A DNA stretch of 36,871 bases from Flavobacteriia bacterium (GCA_030625645.1 DAOUQH010000005.1:1-36871), one strand, 5' to 3'. Counted from the first letter of the stretch, positions 18,422 through 27,531 are shown. Numbers and translations: made by a program. The notes: a model not told the origin generated them from the letters alone.

Positions 18422-20050
18422 ATGGACATACAATTCAATAAAAACGAAGATCACAATAAATTACTTTTATCCAAATTAAGAAGAGAATTTGCTAAGGTTT
18501 CTCTTGGCGGTGGTAAAGATCGTATAGAAAAACATCATGAAAAGGGAAAAATGACTGCTCGTGAGCGTATAGATTTTATATTAGATAAAAAATCAGATCA
18601 AATTGAAATTGCTACTTTTGCAGGTCGTGAAATGTATGAAGAGCATGGTGGTTGTCCGTCTGGCGGAGTTGTTGTAAAAATTGGATATATAAAAAACAAA
18701 CTCTGTATCGTCGTTGCCAATGATGCTACTGTAAAAGCTGGTGCCTGGTTTCCGATAACTGGAAAGAAAAATTTAAGAGCACAAGAAATTGCCCTTGAAA
18801 ACAACTTACCAATTATTTATCTAGTCGATAGTGCAGGTGTCTTTTTACCTATGCAAGATGAAATTTTTCCTGATAAAGAACATTTTGGTAGAATTTTTAG
18901 AAATAACGCCGTAATGAGTAGCAAAGGAATTACGCAAATTGCTGCAATTATGGGGAGCTGTGTTGCTGGTGGTGCTTATTTACCAATTATGAGTGACGAA
19001 TCAATTATAGTGGATAAAACCGGAAGTATTTTCCTTGCGGGGAGCTATTTGGTTAAAGCGGCAATTGGTGAGATAATTGACAATGAAACTCTTGGAGGAG
19101 CGACAACTCAAACGGAAATCTCAGGAGTTTGCGATTATAAAGCTTTGGATGATAAAGATGCATTAAACCAGATAAAATTTATTATCGATAAAATTGGTGA
19201 TTATGAAAAGGCTGGTTTTAATCGTGAAAAACCAAAGAAACCAAAAGAAGATACAGAAGATATTTTTGGGATTTTACCTGAGTCTCGTTCCGACCAATAT
19301 GATATGAAGGAGATTATTAAACGTTTAGTAGATGAGTCTGATTTTCAAGAATATAAAGCTGGGTATGGGAAAACTCTAATTTGTGCTTATGCACGAATTG
19401 ATGGTTGGGCTGTTGGAATCGTGGCGAACCAAAGAAAAATAGTGAAAAATTCCAAAAAAGAAATGCAATTTGGCGGTGTAATTTATTCAGATTCAGCTGA
19501 TAAAGCAACAAGATTTATTGCCAATTGTAATCAAAAGAAAATTCCCCTGGTATTTTTACAAGATGTTACCGGATTTATGGTTGGAAGTAAATCAGAACAT
19601 GGAGGCATTATAAAAGATGGTGCTAAAATGGTAAATGCAGTAAGTAATTCGGTAGTGCCAAAGTTTACAATAATTATAGGTAATTCCTATGGTGCTGGAA
19701 ATTATGCCATGTGTGGAAAAGCCTATGATCCAAGATTAATTGTAGCATGGCCTTCGGCAGAGTTGGCTGTAATGGGCGGTAAACAAGCTGCAAAAGTTTT
19801 ATTGCAAATTGAAACTGCTGCACTTAAAAAGAAAGGTGAAAGAATTACAAAAGCAAAAGAACAAGAAATTTTAGATAGTATTACCAATCGATATAATAAA
19901 CAAATATCTCCTTATTATGCTGCTGCCAGAATTTGGACAGACGGAATCATCAATCCGCTAGATACCAGAAAATGGATAAGCATAGGAATTGAAGCTGCAA
20001 ATCATGCTCCAATTGAAAAAGATTTTAACATGGGAGTGGTACAAGTTTAG
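18422..20050 (+). CDS. Acyl-CoA carboxylase, carboxyltransferase (beta) subunit
   Basis: GGGKDRIEKHHEKGKMTARERIDFILD, IMGSCVAGGAYLPIMSDESIIV, GNSYGAGNYAMCGKAYDPRLIVAWPSAELAVMGGKQAAKVL. Confidence 0.92.
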   Translation: MDIQFNKNEDHNKLLLSKLRREFAKVSLGGGKDRIEKHHEKGKMTARERIDFILDKKSDQIEIATFAGREMYEEHGGCPSGGVVVKIGYIKNKLCIVVANDATVKAGAWFPITGKKNLRAQEIALENNLPIIYLVDSAGVFLPMQDEIFPDKEHFGRIFRNNAVMSSKGITQIAAIMGSCVAGGAYLPIMSDESIIVDKTGSIFLAGSYLVKAAIGEIIDNETLGGATTQTEISGVCDYKALDDKDALNQIKFIIDKIGDYEKAGFNREKPKKPKEDTEDIFGILPESRSDQYDMKEIIKRLVDESDFQEYKAGYGKTLICAYARIDGWAVGIVANQRKIVKNSKKEMQFGGVIYSDSADKATRFIANCNQKKIPLVFLQDVTGFMVGSKSEHGGIIKDGAKMVNAVSNSVVPKFTIIIGNSYGAGNYAMCGKAYDPRLIVAWPSAELAVMGGKQAAKVLLQIETAALKKKGERITKAKEQEILDSITNRYNKQISPYYAAARIWTDGIINPLDTRKWISIGIEAANHAPIEKDFNMGVVQV

Positions 20051-20095
20051 TTTATCTTAATCTTTAACCTTTCTATTGAGATCAATTGAAAACCA

Positions 20096-21055
20096 ATGAA
20101 TGCTTCCGAATTTGCTGCATCTATAAAAAAAGCTACAAGTCCACTAAAAGGAAGTTTTCCTACAGTAAAAACATACCGATTAGCCGTAAAAAAACGCTAT
20201 GAAGGAATGTCCATTCTCGATTTTTATACGGAAGTAATGCCAAGTATTTCTAGAAAAATATGGAGTGATAAAATCCTATCCGGAAATTTAAAAATTGAAG
20301 GATTAACTGTAAGTACAGATAGAATAGTGAGAGCAGGAGAAATAACAATACACACTTCTAAGCCTTTAACTGAACCCGATGTAAATACAAATATTGAGTT
20401 AATCGAGTGGAATGATGATTTTATTATATTGAACAAACCTGCTCCATTACCAATGCATCCAGGTGGTAGATTTGAGAAAAATACATTGATAGAATTTCTA
20501 AAAAATGCATTCCCAAAAGAAGACTTTAAATTAGTACATCGTATTGATGCAAATACAACGGGTATTATTGTTATTGCAAAGAATAAAAAAACTGCAAATG
20601 CTTTGATAACACAATTTCAAGATCAAAAAGTGCAAAAAGAATACCTCACTTTAGCTGAAGGTATTATACCTCAACAAACTTTTGTTTTAGAAGAAAGTAT
20701 AAGTAAAGAAATAACAGCAAGTGGTGGCAGAAAGGTAAGTGATAAAGGCAAAATATCCAAAACAGAATTTAAGGTAATCAATACATCTAAAGATAAAACC
20801 CTTTTATCCGTAATTCCTCATAGTGGAAGAACCAACCAAATTCGTATTCATTTAGCAAATATCAATCATCCTATAGTTGGGGATAAAGGCTATAAAAACA
20901 AAACTTATTTTGAAAACAATCCTTTAACTTATACAGATGATTGTCTTTTTTTACATGCCTGGAAAATCACTTTTATACTTAAAAATAAACAATACACCTA
21001 TAAAGCAGATATTCCTGATAAATTTATAAACTATCCAATAATAAAAACATATTAA
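20096..21055 (+). CDS. RluA family pseudouridine synthase
   Basis: IILNKPAPLPMHPGGRF, LVHRIDANTTGIIVIAKN (catalytic Asp), SVIPHSGRTNQIRIHLANINHPIVGDKGY. Confidence 0.9.
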   Translation: MNASEFAASIKKATSPLKGSFPTVKTYRLAVKKRYEGMSILDFYTEVMPSISRKIWSDKILSGNLKIEGLTVSTDRIVRAGEITIHTSKPLTEPDVNTNIELIEWNDDFIILNKPAPLPMHPGGRFEKNTLIEFLKNAFPKEDFKLVHRIDANTTGIIVIAKNKKTANALITQFQDQKVQKEYLTLAEGIIPQQTFVLEESISKEITASGGRKVSDKGKISKTEFKVINTSKDKTLLSVIPHSGRTNQIRIHLANINHPIVGDKGYKNKTYFENNPLTYTDDCLFLHAWKITFILKNKQYTYKADIPDKFINYPIIKTY

Positions 21056-21096
21056 ATATTTTATGGATGAAATTTTAATAAATCCTTTGTAATATT

Positions 21097-21104
21097 TACT
21101 TTTG
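21097..21104 (+). promoter_or_regulatory. Putative -7 box TACTTTTG upstream of yebC
   Basis: TAnnTTTG match 51 nt before the ATG. Confidence 0.3.
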
Positions 21105-21155
21105 CTTTTATCAATTAAAAATACAAAAAATCACTTTTGATAATAAAATCTTAAT

Positions 21156-21869
21156 ATGGGAAGAGCATTCGAATTTAGAAAAGCAAGAAAAATGAAGCGT
21201 TGGGGAGCCATGTCAAAAACCTTTACCAAAATAGGTAAAGAGATTTCGATGGCAGTTAAAGAAGGAGGCCCTAGCCCTGATTCCAATGCAAGATTACGAG
21301 CAGTAATTCAAAATGCTAAGGCTGCTAATATGCCTAAAGATAATGTAGAACGTGCAATTAAAAAAGCATCTGAAAAAGATACTGCTGCCTATAAAGAAGT
21401 TTTATTTGAAGGTTATGCTCCACATGGTATTGCAATTGTAGTCGAAACAGCTACAGATAACAATAACCGTACTGTTGCCAATGTTAGAGCCGCTTTTAAT
21501 AAATGTGATGGGACTTTTGGGACATCAGGTTCGGTAATCTTTATGTTTGATCATACTTGTAATTTTAGAGTTAAAACCGAAGATCTAAAAATAGATTTGG
21601 AAGAATTTGAATTAGAACTAATCGACTTTGAAGTAGAAGAGGTTTTTGAAGATGAAGACGGAATAATTATCTATGCTCCTTTTGAACAATTTGGTGCAAT
21701 TCAAAGTTATTTAGAAGAAAATAATATCGAAATTCTCTCTTCTGGTTTTGAAAGAATTCCTACAAGTACCAAGAATTTAAATGAAGAAGAACAAGCAGAT
21801 GTTGACAAATTATTAGAAAAATTAGAAGATGACGAAGATGTACTAAATGTATATCATTCAATGGTATAA
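21156..21869 (+). CDS. yebC: YebC/PmpR family DNA-binding / translation-associated protein
   Basis: MGRAFEFRKARKMKRWGAMSKTFTKIGKEI, NARLRAVIQNAKAANMPKDNVERAIKKAS, YEGYAPHG-like FEGYAPHGIAI. Confidence 0.93.
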   Translation: MGRAFEFRKARKMKRWGAMSKTFTKIGKEISMAVKEGGPSPDSNARLRAVIQNAKAANMPKDNVERAIKKASEKDTAAYKEVLFEGYAPHGIAIVVETATDNNNRTVANVRAAFNKCDGTFGTSGSVIFMFDHTCNFRVKTEDLKIDLEEFELELIDFEVEEVFEDEDGIIIYAPFEQFGAIQSYLEENNIEILSSGFERIPTSTKNLNEEEQADVDKLLEKLEDDEDVLNVYHSMV

Positions 21870-21879
21870 TTAATCCGAT

Positions 21880-21924
21880 TAAAGTTTAAAAAATCTCATA
21901 ACTAATTTTATAATTTAAACTTTA
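21880..21924. repeat. 11-bp perfect inverted repeat between yebC and tsaE
   Basis: TAAAGTTTAAA (21880-21890) / TTTAAACTTTA (21914-21924), 23-nt loop. Confidence 0.5.
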
Positions 21925-21934
21925 TCTTTAAAAT

Positions 21935-22342
21935 ATGGACAAAACCTATACTCTTCAAGAAATACCATCTATTGCAAAAGAGATTCTTTCTTCTATAAAA
22001 GGTAAAGTATTGCTTTTCCACGGAGAAATGGGAGCTGGAAAAACTACATTAATTAAAGAGATTGTAAAACATTTGGAAGTTGATGATGTGGTTAGCTCTC
22101 CAACTTTTTCATTAGTAAACGAATATCATTCCCGAAAGGGAGAAATAATTTACCATTTTGATTTTTATAGAATTGATGATGAAGAGGAAGCTTTTGATAT
22201 GGGAATTGAAGAATATCTTTACAGCGGAAACCTGTGTTTAATTGAATGGCCTGAAAAAGTAGAAAATTTATTACCTTTAGAGTCGGTTGTAATTAATTTA
22301 ACTATTAACAATGACGATACTCGAACTATCCAAATACGATAA
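21935..22342 (+). CDS. tsaE: tRNA t6A synthesis ATPase TsaE
   Basis: FHGEMGAGKTTLIKEIV, VSSPTFSLVNEY, HFDFYRIDDEEE, CLIEWPEKV. Confidence 0.93.
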   Translation: MDKTYTLQEIPSIAKEILSSIKGKVLLFHGEMGAGKTTLIKEIVKHLEVDDVVSSPTFSLVNEYHSRKGEIIYHFDFYRIDDEEEAFDMGIEEYLYSGNLCLIEWPEKVENLLPLESVVINLTINNDDTRTIQIR

Positions 22343-22344
22343 AA

Positions 22345-23544
22345 ATGAACGAACCTATTTCCCCTTTTAGCAAAGAACAGCTTTTACCTAAACCCGAAAT
22401 GTTGGAAATACAAAAGCAGAAAGGCGAGCTATTTATAGGCGTTCCTAAAGAAACTCACTTTGAAGAAAAACGTATTTGTCTAAGTCCGAATGCTGTTGCA
22501 GAATTAACTGCAAACGGACATAGAGTAGTAATAGAATCAGGTGCAGGAGAAGGGGTAAATTTTACAGATAATGAATATTCTGAAGCTGGAGCAAAAATTT
22601 CTTATAATACTAAAGATGTTTTTTCCTGTAATATCATCTTAAAAATTGAGCCACCATCACTTAATGAGATAAAATTGATCAACCCTAAAAGTATTTTATT
22701 TTCAGCAATGCAAATAAAAACACAGAAAAAAAAGTATTTTGAAGTTTTAGCTAAAAAAAGAATTACTGCCATTGCTTTCGATTATATTCAAGATAACCAC
22801 GGAATTTATCCAATTGTTAAATCTCTAAGTGAAATTGCCGGAATTGCTTCTATTTTAATCGCATCAGAATTAATGAATAATTGCAGTAAAGGAAATGGTT
22901 TACTTCTAGGAAATATTAGCGGAGTTCCAGCGAGTAAAGTAGTAATTATTGGTGCAGGAACTGTTGGAGAATTTGCAGCAAGGTCTGCTATGGGATTGGG
23001 TGCAAACATCGAAGTTTTTGATAATTCACTTACCAAATTACGTAGTTTACAACATAAATTAGGCTATCCAATTTCGACCTCAACCATTCAACCTAAAACT
23101 TTAGCAGAATCTCTATCTAAATGTGATGTTGCCATTGGTGCAATTAGAGGAGAATCTCGAACACCAATTGTTGCTACAGAAGATATGGTAAAAAATATGA
23201 AAGATGGTGCTGTGATTGTCGATGTAAGCATTGATAAAGGTGGATGTTTTGAAACTTCCGAAGTCACCACACATAGTAGTCCAACTACGATGAAACATGG
23301 CGTGATTCATTATTGTGTACCAAATATTCCTTCGAGATATGCTAGAACTGCATCGGTCTCAATTTCAAACATCTTTACACCATATCTCTTAAATATTGGC
23401 GAAAAAGGAGGATTAGAAAATTCAGCTCGTTTTGACAAAAGCCTACAAAAAGGCATGTATTTTTACCACGGAATTTTAACCAACAAATCGGTTGCCGATT
23501 GGTTTAACTTACCATACACAGATATTAATTTATTAGTTTTTTAG
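22345..23544 (+). CDS. ald: Alanine dehydrogenase
   Basis: GVPKETHFEEKRICLSPNAVAELTANGHRVVIESGAGEG, VVIIGAGTVGEFAARSAMGLGANIEVFDNS, VPNIPSRYARTAS. Confidence 0.9.
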   Translation: MNEPISPFSKEQLLPKPEMLEIQKQKGELFIGVPKETHFEEKRICLSPNAVAELTANGHRVVIESGAGEGVNFTDNEYSEAGAKISYNTKDVFSCNIILKIEPPSLNEIKLINPKSILFSAMQIKTQKKKYFEVLAKKRITAIAFDYIQDNHGIYPIVKSLSEIAGIASILIASELMNNCSKGNGLLLGNISGVPASKVVIIGAGTVGEFAARSAMGLGANIEVFDNSLTKLRSLQHKLGYPISTSTIQPKTLAESLSKCDVAIGAIRGESRTPIVATEDMVKNMKDGAVIVDVSIDKGGCFETSEVTTHSSPTTMKHGVIHYCVPNIPSRYARTASVSISNIFTPYLLNIGEKGGLENSARFDKSLQKGMYFYHGILTNKSVADWFNLPYTDINLLVF

Positions 23545-23547
23545 ACA

Positions 23548-23937
23548 ATGGATACGAATAACATGAAACACCGTTTTGCCTTATACGGTTTTGGCTTTGC
23601 TATTGGTATTTTATTGGTGATATTTTTTCTTGGCGGAAAAAAAGCTGCTTGTAACTGGATGCCAAATGATAGAATGCTAAAAATTATTAGAAGTAAAGAT
23701 CTTCAATACTCATCAAGTGCTTTTGATATTTATAATACTTCTAAGGTAGACAGTACAGATATTTCTCAAATATTGATAAATGGAGAAATTAATTTTTCAA
23801 AAAGTAATGTCAAAAATAATCCTTGTCGGAGATACTTAATCAATGGAGCAAATCAACAAAAAGATATCTCTTTGCAAATACAATTATGCGATTCAATTGC
23901 TACAGTACAAGAAATATTATTTAAAGAAATTAATTAA
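23548..23937 (+). CDS. Small membrane-anchored hypothetical protein (DUF4258-like)
   Basis: N-terminal TM FALYGFGFAIGILLVIFFLGG; 3 nt after ald; family assignment from memory only. Confidence 0.6.
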   Translation: MDTNNMKHRFALYGFGFAIGILLVIFFLGGKKAACNWMPNDRMLKIIRSKDLQYSSSAFDIYNTSKVDSTDISQILINGEINFSKSNVKNNPCRRYLINGANQQKDISLQIQLCDSIATVQEILFKEIN

Positions 23938-23940
23938 GAT

Positions 23941-24300
23941 ATGAAAAAAATACTTGTTTTAGGAGCTTCTTTAAAGCCTCATAGATATTCTAACATAGCA
24001 ATTAGGAGCTTAGAAAGTTCTGACTATGATGTTGTGGCCATTGGGTTAAGAGAAGGAGAAATTGCTAACATCCCAGTACAAACCGGATTTCCAAAGCTAG
24101 AAGATATTCATACCGTTACTTTATATCTTAATGCCGAAAGACAAAAATTATATTATGATTATATTATTGCTCTAAAACCTAAAAGAGTAATTTTTAACCC
24201 TGGTGCAGAAAACTTTGAGTTTAAAGAAATTTTAGAGAAGAATGATGTTAATTTTGAATTTGATTGTACTTTAGTAATGCTTTCAGGTAAACGATTTTGA
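23941..24300 (+). CDS. CoA-binding (Rossmann) domain protein
   Basis: VLGASLKPHRYSNIAIRSL, VVAIGLREGEI, LYLNAERQKLYYDYIIALKPKRVIFNPGAEN. Confidence 0.82.
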   Translation: MKKILVLGASLKPHRYSNIAIRSLESSDYDVVAIGLREGEIANIPVQTGFPKLEDIHTVTLYLNAERQKLYYDYIIALKPKRVIFNPGAENFEFKEILEKNDVNFEFDCTLVMLSGKRF

Positions 24301-24318
24301 TAAAAATTCCTGTTTATT

Positions 24319-25233
24319 CTATATTTCAATCACCTTCCCTGCAAAACTAAGTTCAGTATTTTTAAAAATTGGTTTTGCTTCATCCAAAAATAGATTTTCG
24401 TTTTTATATCTACTGGAATAATGACCGAGAAGTAATTTTTTAACTTCAGCTTGTTTTGCTATTTCTGCAGCTTGTTTAGCGGTACTATGCTTAGTAGTTT
24501 CGGCAAGCTCAACTCTATCTTCTAAAAAAGTTGATTCGTGATAAAGAAGATCAATATCTTTTATTCTTGGAATTATTTCAGGAAAATAAGCAGTATCACT
24601 ACAATATGCATATTGAATTGGTAAGGGAGGGTCTTTAGTAAGTATTGTATTTTTAATAATTTTCCCTGTTGAACTAACAAAATCTTTTCCTTTTTTTAAA
24701 TTGTGATAATCACATATTTCTATTTCGGGATATTTTTTTATATTTTCTATATTCAAATTGCGCTCTTTCAATTTCTCCTTAAACAAAAAACCATTTGCGT
24801 AATTTCTATGGTCTAACGGAATGGTATATACCTCAACTTTCTTATCCTCAAAAATAAGTTCACTTTTATCTGAAGTTATTTCATGAAATTCAAGAGGATA
24901 CTTTATCCATGTATTAGTGAGTTTAAGCTGCAATATGATAATTTCTTTTAATCCTTTTGGAGCAAAAATATGTAGTTCGGTTTGCCTATTCAACAAACCA
25001 AAAGTAGAAATTAAACCAATCAAACCAAAAAAATGATCACCATGCAGATGCGAGATAAAAATATGTTTGATCTTTGAAAATTTAATTTTATATTTTCTTA
25101 ATTGGGTTTGCGTTCCCTCCCCACAATCAATTAAAAAATGTCGACTATTTATCTCTAAAAATTGCGCAGATGGATGTGCAAAACTCCTGGGAGTTGCAGA
25201 ATGGCAACCTAATATTGTGAGTTTTAAACTCAT
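24319..25233 (-). CDS. rnz: Ribonuclease Z
   Basis: LGCHSATPRSFAHPSAQFLEI, HFLIDCGEGTQTQLRKYKIKFSKIKHIFISHLHGDHFFGL, CSDTAYF, LLYHESTF, LLGHYSSRY. Confidence 0.95.
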   Translation of the reverse strand: MSLKLTILGCHSATPRSFAHPSAQFLEINSRHFLIDCGEGTQTQLRKYKIKFSKIKHIFISHLHGDHFFGLIGLISTFGLLNRQTELHIFAPKGLKEIIILQLKLTNTWIKYPLEFHEITSDKSELIFEDKKVEVYTIPLDHRNYANGFLFKEKLKERNLNIENIKKYPEIEICDYHNLKKGKDFVSSTGKIIKNTILTKDPPLPIQYAYCSDTAYFPEIIPRIKDIDLLYHESTFLEDRVELAETTKHSTAKQAAEIAKQAEVKKLLLGHYSSRYKNENLFLDEAKPIFKNTELSFAGKVIEI

Positions 25234-25598
25234 TTAATCACAATCCTTTTCGAAATGATTTTTGTTTTTGACTTTAAAGAATAAATGTAAATACCAGAAG
25301 CTAATTCATCTCGATAGAAAGCAATAGAATTTGCACCTTTTTTTGTTTTTAGTTTTTTAGAAAAAACTGTATTTCCTAATAAATCTTTTACAAAAAATTC
25401 TAATTCAATTTCAGTATCTGCAAAAAAACGAATACGCGTAGTTACGCTAAAAGGATTTGGCGATGCAACCACGTCATGCACCTCATTTGCAGCCTGTTCT
25501 AGAATTTGACGATCTCTTACATCATCGTCATTCTGACAAAATACTGAGGTTGAAAAGGTTAATAAAAAGATAAAAAATAAAAGTAGTTTTCTCGCCAT
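25230..25598 (-). CDS. Short secreted protein made almost entirely of a T9SS type A C-terminal sorting domain
   Basis: Signal peptide MARKLLLFFIFLLTFSTSVFCQ; ASPNPFSVTTRIRFF..VKDLLGNTVFSKKLKTKKGANSIAFYRDELASGIYIYSLKSKTKIISKRIVIK. Confidence 0.78.
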   Translation of the reverse strand: MARKLLLFFIFLLTFSTSVFCQNDDDVRDRQILEQAANEVHDVVASPNPFSVTTRIRFFADTEIELEFFVKDLLGNTVFSKKLKTKKGANSIAFYRDELASGIYIYSLKSKTKIISKRIVIK

Positions 25599-25607
25599 AT
25601 ATTGTAT

Positions 25608-25958
25608 TTAAATTCCTAAATCTCTTTCAATTTCTTCTAACTCAATTACATCTTCAGCTTCTTGTTGTGTTCGAACAGCAATTATATTATTCGGAAAATC
25701 ATCAATTTGTTCTACCTTACTTAAAAAAACAAACGATTTTCCATTTTTTTTATGCTTATCACATATTTGCGAAAATAATAATATTTCTTTTAAACCAATA
25801 TTTGGATTATCAGAAAAATCTAAAATTAGATTCTCATCTTTAAAATTAGTGTAATTATCAATAAATTCTTTAAAAAATAAAAAACTTATCCCCTCTTTAT
25901 TAACATTTTTAGTGTCAGGTTTAAGTATAGTGTATGGCTTGTATTTGCTAACTTTCAT
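25608..25958 (-). CDS. STAS-like small protein
   Basis: NLILDFSDNPNIGLKEILLFSQICDKHKKNGKSFVFLSK resembles the STAS core. Confidence 0.6.
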   Translation of the reverse strand: MKVSKYKPYTILKPDTKNVNKEGISFLFFKEFIDNYTNFKDENLILDFSDNPNIGLKEILLFSQICDKHKKNGKSFVFLSKVEQIDDFPNNIIAVRTQQEAEDVIELEEIERDLGI

Positions 25959-25971
25959 GTAAAATATATTA

Positions 25972-26901
25972 CTACCTTTTAATTTGCTGGGCTAAAAGAT
26001 AGATGACTGCCATTCTAACAGCAACACCATTTTCAACCTGATTTAATATGATTGCCTGCTTAGAATCGGCTACATCACTAGTTAATTCAACACCTCGATT
26101 AATAGGTCCTGGGTGCATAATTACAATATCTTTATCAATAGAGTTTAAAATTTCTTTATTAATTCCATAAAGTTGTGTGTACTCTCTTACTGATGGAAAA
26201 TATTTAATATCCATCCTTTCGTGTTGAACGCGTAAAACATTGGCAACATCACACCATTCTAATGCTTTAATAAGATTTTTTTCATAGCCAACACCAAGTT
26301 CAGTAATATACTTAGGAATTAATGTAGTTGGTCCACATAATTTTACCTCAGCTCCTTGCAATTGTAATGCATAAATATTTGAAAGTGCTACTCGCGAATG
26401 TAAAATATCTCCAATAATTACAACTTTTTTACCTTTTACTGAACCTAATTTTTCGCGTATTGAATACGAATCTAATAAGGCTTGTGTGGGATGTTCATGA
26501 GCACCATCACCTGCATTAATAATTTTTGCATCAACATGTTTTGATAAAAAATAAGCAGCTCCTTCATTTGGATGACGCATTACCACAATATCTACTTTCA
26601 TAGATAATATATTGTTGGTAGTATCTATTAAAGTCTCTCCTTTTTTTACCGATGATTGCGCAGCAGAAAAGTTAATAATATCTGCAGATAATCTTTTTTC
26701 GGCAAGCTCAAATGATAACTTTGTTCGGGTACTATTCTCAAAAAATAAATTTGCAATTGTAATATCTCGTAATGAAGGAACTTTTTTAATTGGTCTATTA
26801 ATAACTTCTTTAAAATGGTCGGCAGTTTTAAAAATAAGATCAATATCTTGTTTTTGTAAATGCTTTATGCCTATCAAGTTATTAACGCTAAGCTCGCTCA
26901 T
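25972..26901 (-). CDS. pyrB: Aspartate carbamoyltransferase catalytic subunit
   Basis: FFENSTRTKLSFELAEKRL, VVMRHPNEGA, NAGDGAHEHPTQALLDSYSI, HPGPINRGVE. Confidence 0.95.
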   Translation of the reverse strand: MSELSVNNLIGIKHLQKQDIDLIFKTADHFKEVINRPIKKVPSLRDITIANLFFENSTRTKLSFELAEKRLSADIINFSAAQSSVKKGETLIDTTNNILSMKVDIVVMRHPNEGAAYFLSKHVDAKIINAGDGAHEHPTQALLDSYSIREKLGSVKGKKVVIIGDILHSRVALSNIYALQLQGAEVKLCGPTTLIPKYITELGVGYEKNLIKALEWCDVANVLRVQHERMDIKYFPSVREYTQLYGINKEILNSIDKDIVIMHPGPINRGVELTSDVADSKQAIILNQVENGVAVRMAVIYLLAQQIKR

Positions 26902-26962
26902 TGTAATGTTTTACTTTGTATTTATAAATGATATTTCTTAAAAAATATTTCAACTCTAAATA

Positions 26963-27505
26963 TTATGGATTATTTATTAAATAAATACAATCCTCATCAT
27001 TATTTTCTTTCCAATTCACCTTTACTTGCTCGTGGTTAATTGCATCTACTTTTCTACCTTTATAATCGGGTTGAATTGGTAAATGGCGACTAAATCGCCT
27101 ATCGATCAATACCAGTAATTCAATTTTATTTGGTCGTCCAAATGCCTGAATTGCTGTTAATGCAGCTCTCGTACTCCTACCGGAATACAATACATCATCA
27201 ATAAAAACTATATTTTTATTATCAACTACAAAGTCTATTTCAGTTTTATTGGCTTCTAAAGGTTCGTCTCTTCTTCTAAAGTCATCTCTATAAAAAGTAA
27301 TATCTAATTTACCGTGTTTGATATCTTTAATATTATATTCTTTTTCAAGAATTTCAACCAATCGGTTACAAAGAAAAATTCCACGAGGTTGTAATCCAAT
27401 TAAAATGGTATTTGTAAAATCTTTGTGACTTTCTATGAGTTGACATGACAATCGATGAAGAATTATCTCGATTTCTTTTTGGTTAAGTAAAACTTTTTTA
27501 GCCAT
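26963..27505 (-). CDS. pyrR: PyrR: pyrimidine operon regulator / uracil phosphoribosyltransferase family
   Basis: ILIGLQPRGIFLCNRL, DITFYRDDFRRRDEP, IVFIDDVLYSGRSTRAAL (PRPP motif), LLVLIDRRFSRHLPIQPDYKGRKV. Confidence 0.93.
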   Translation of the reverse strand: MAKKVLLNQKEIEIILHRLSCQLIESHKDFTNTILIGLQPRGIFLCNRLVEILEKEYNIKDIKHGKLDITFYRDDFRRRDEPLEANKTEIDFVVDNKNIVFIDDVLYSGRSTRAALTAIQAFGRPNKIELLVLIDRRFSRHLPIQPDYKGRKVDAINHEQVKVNWKENNDEDCIYLINNP

Positions 27506-27531
27506 AAGAGAAAATAGCGTATTTAATAAAG

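Noticed and set aside
22806-23310. Three minus-strand ORFs inside ald (possible overlapping genes)
   Set aside because: They shadow a well-conserved alanine dehydrogenase frame, lack promoter boxes and resemble no family; typical antisense artefacts
26646-26941. ORFs on both strands overlapping pyrB
   Set aside because: Frame shadows of the conserved pyrB; no independent signal
26967-26993. Hairpin GGAT-TATTTAT-TAA-ATAAATA-CA-ATCC at the pyrR 3' end as a PyrR target
   Set aside because: Almost all A/T, lies mostly in coding sequence, no T tract, and does not resemble known PyrR binding loops; likely chance
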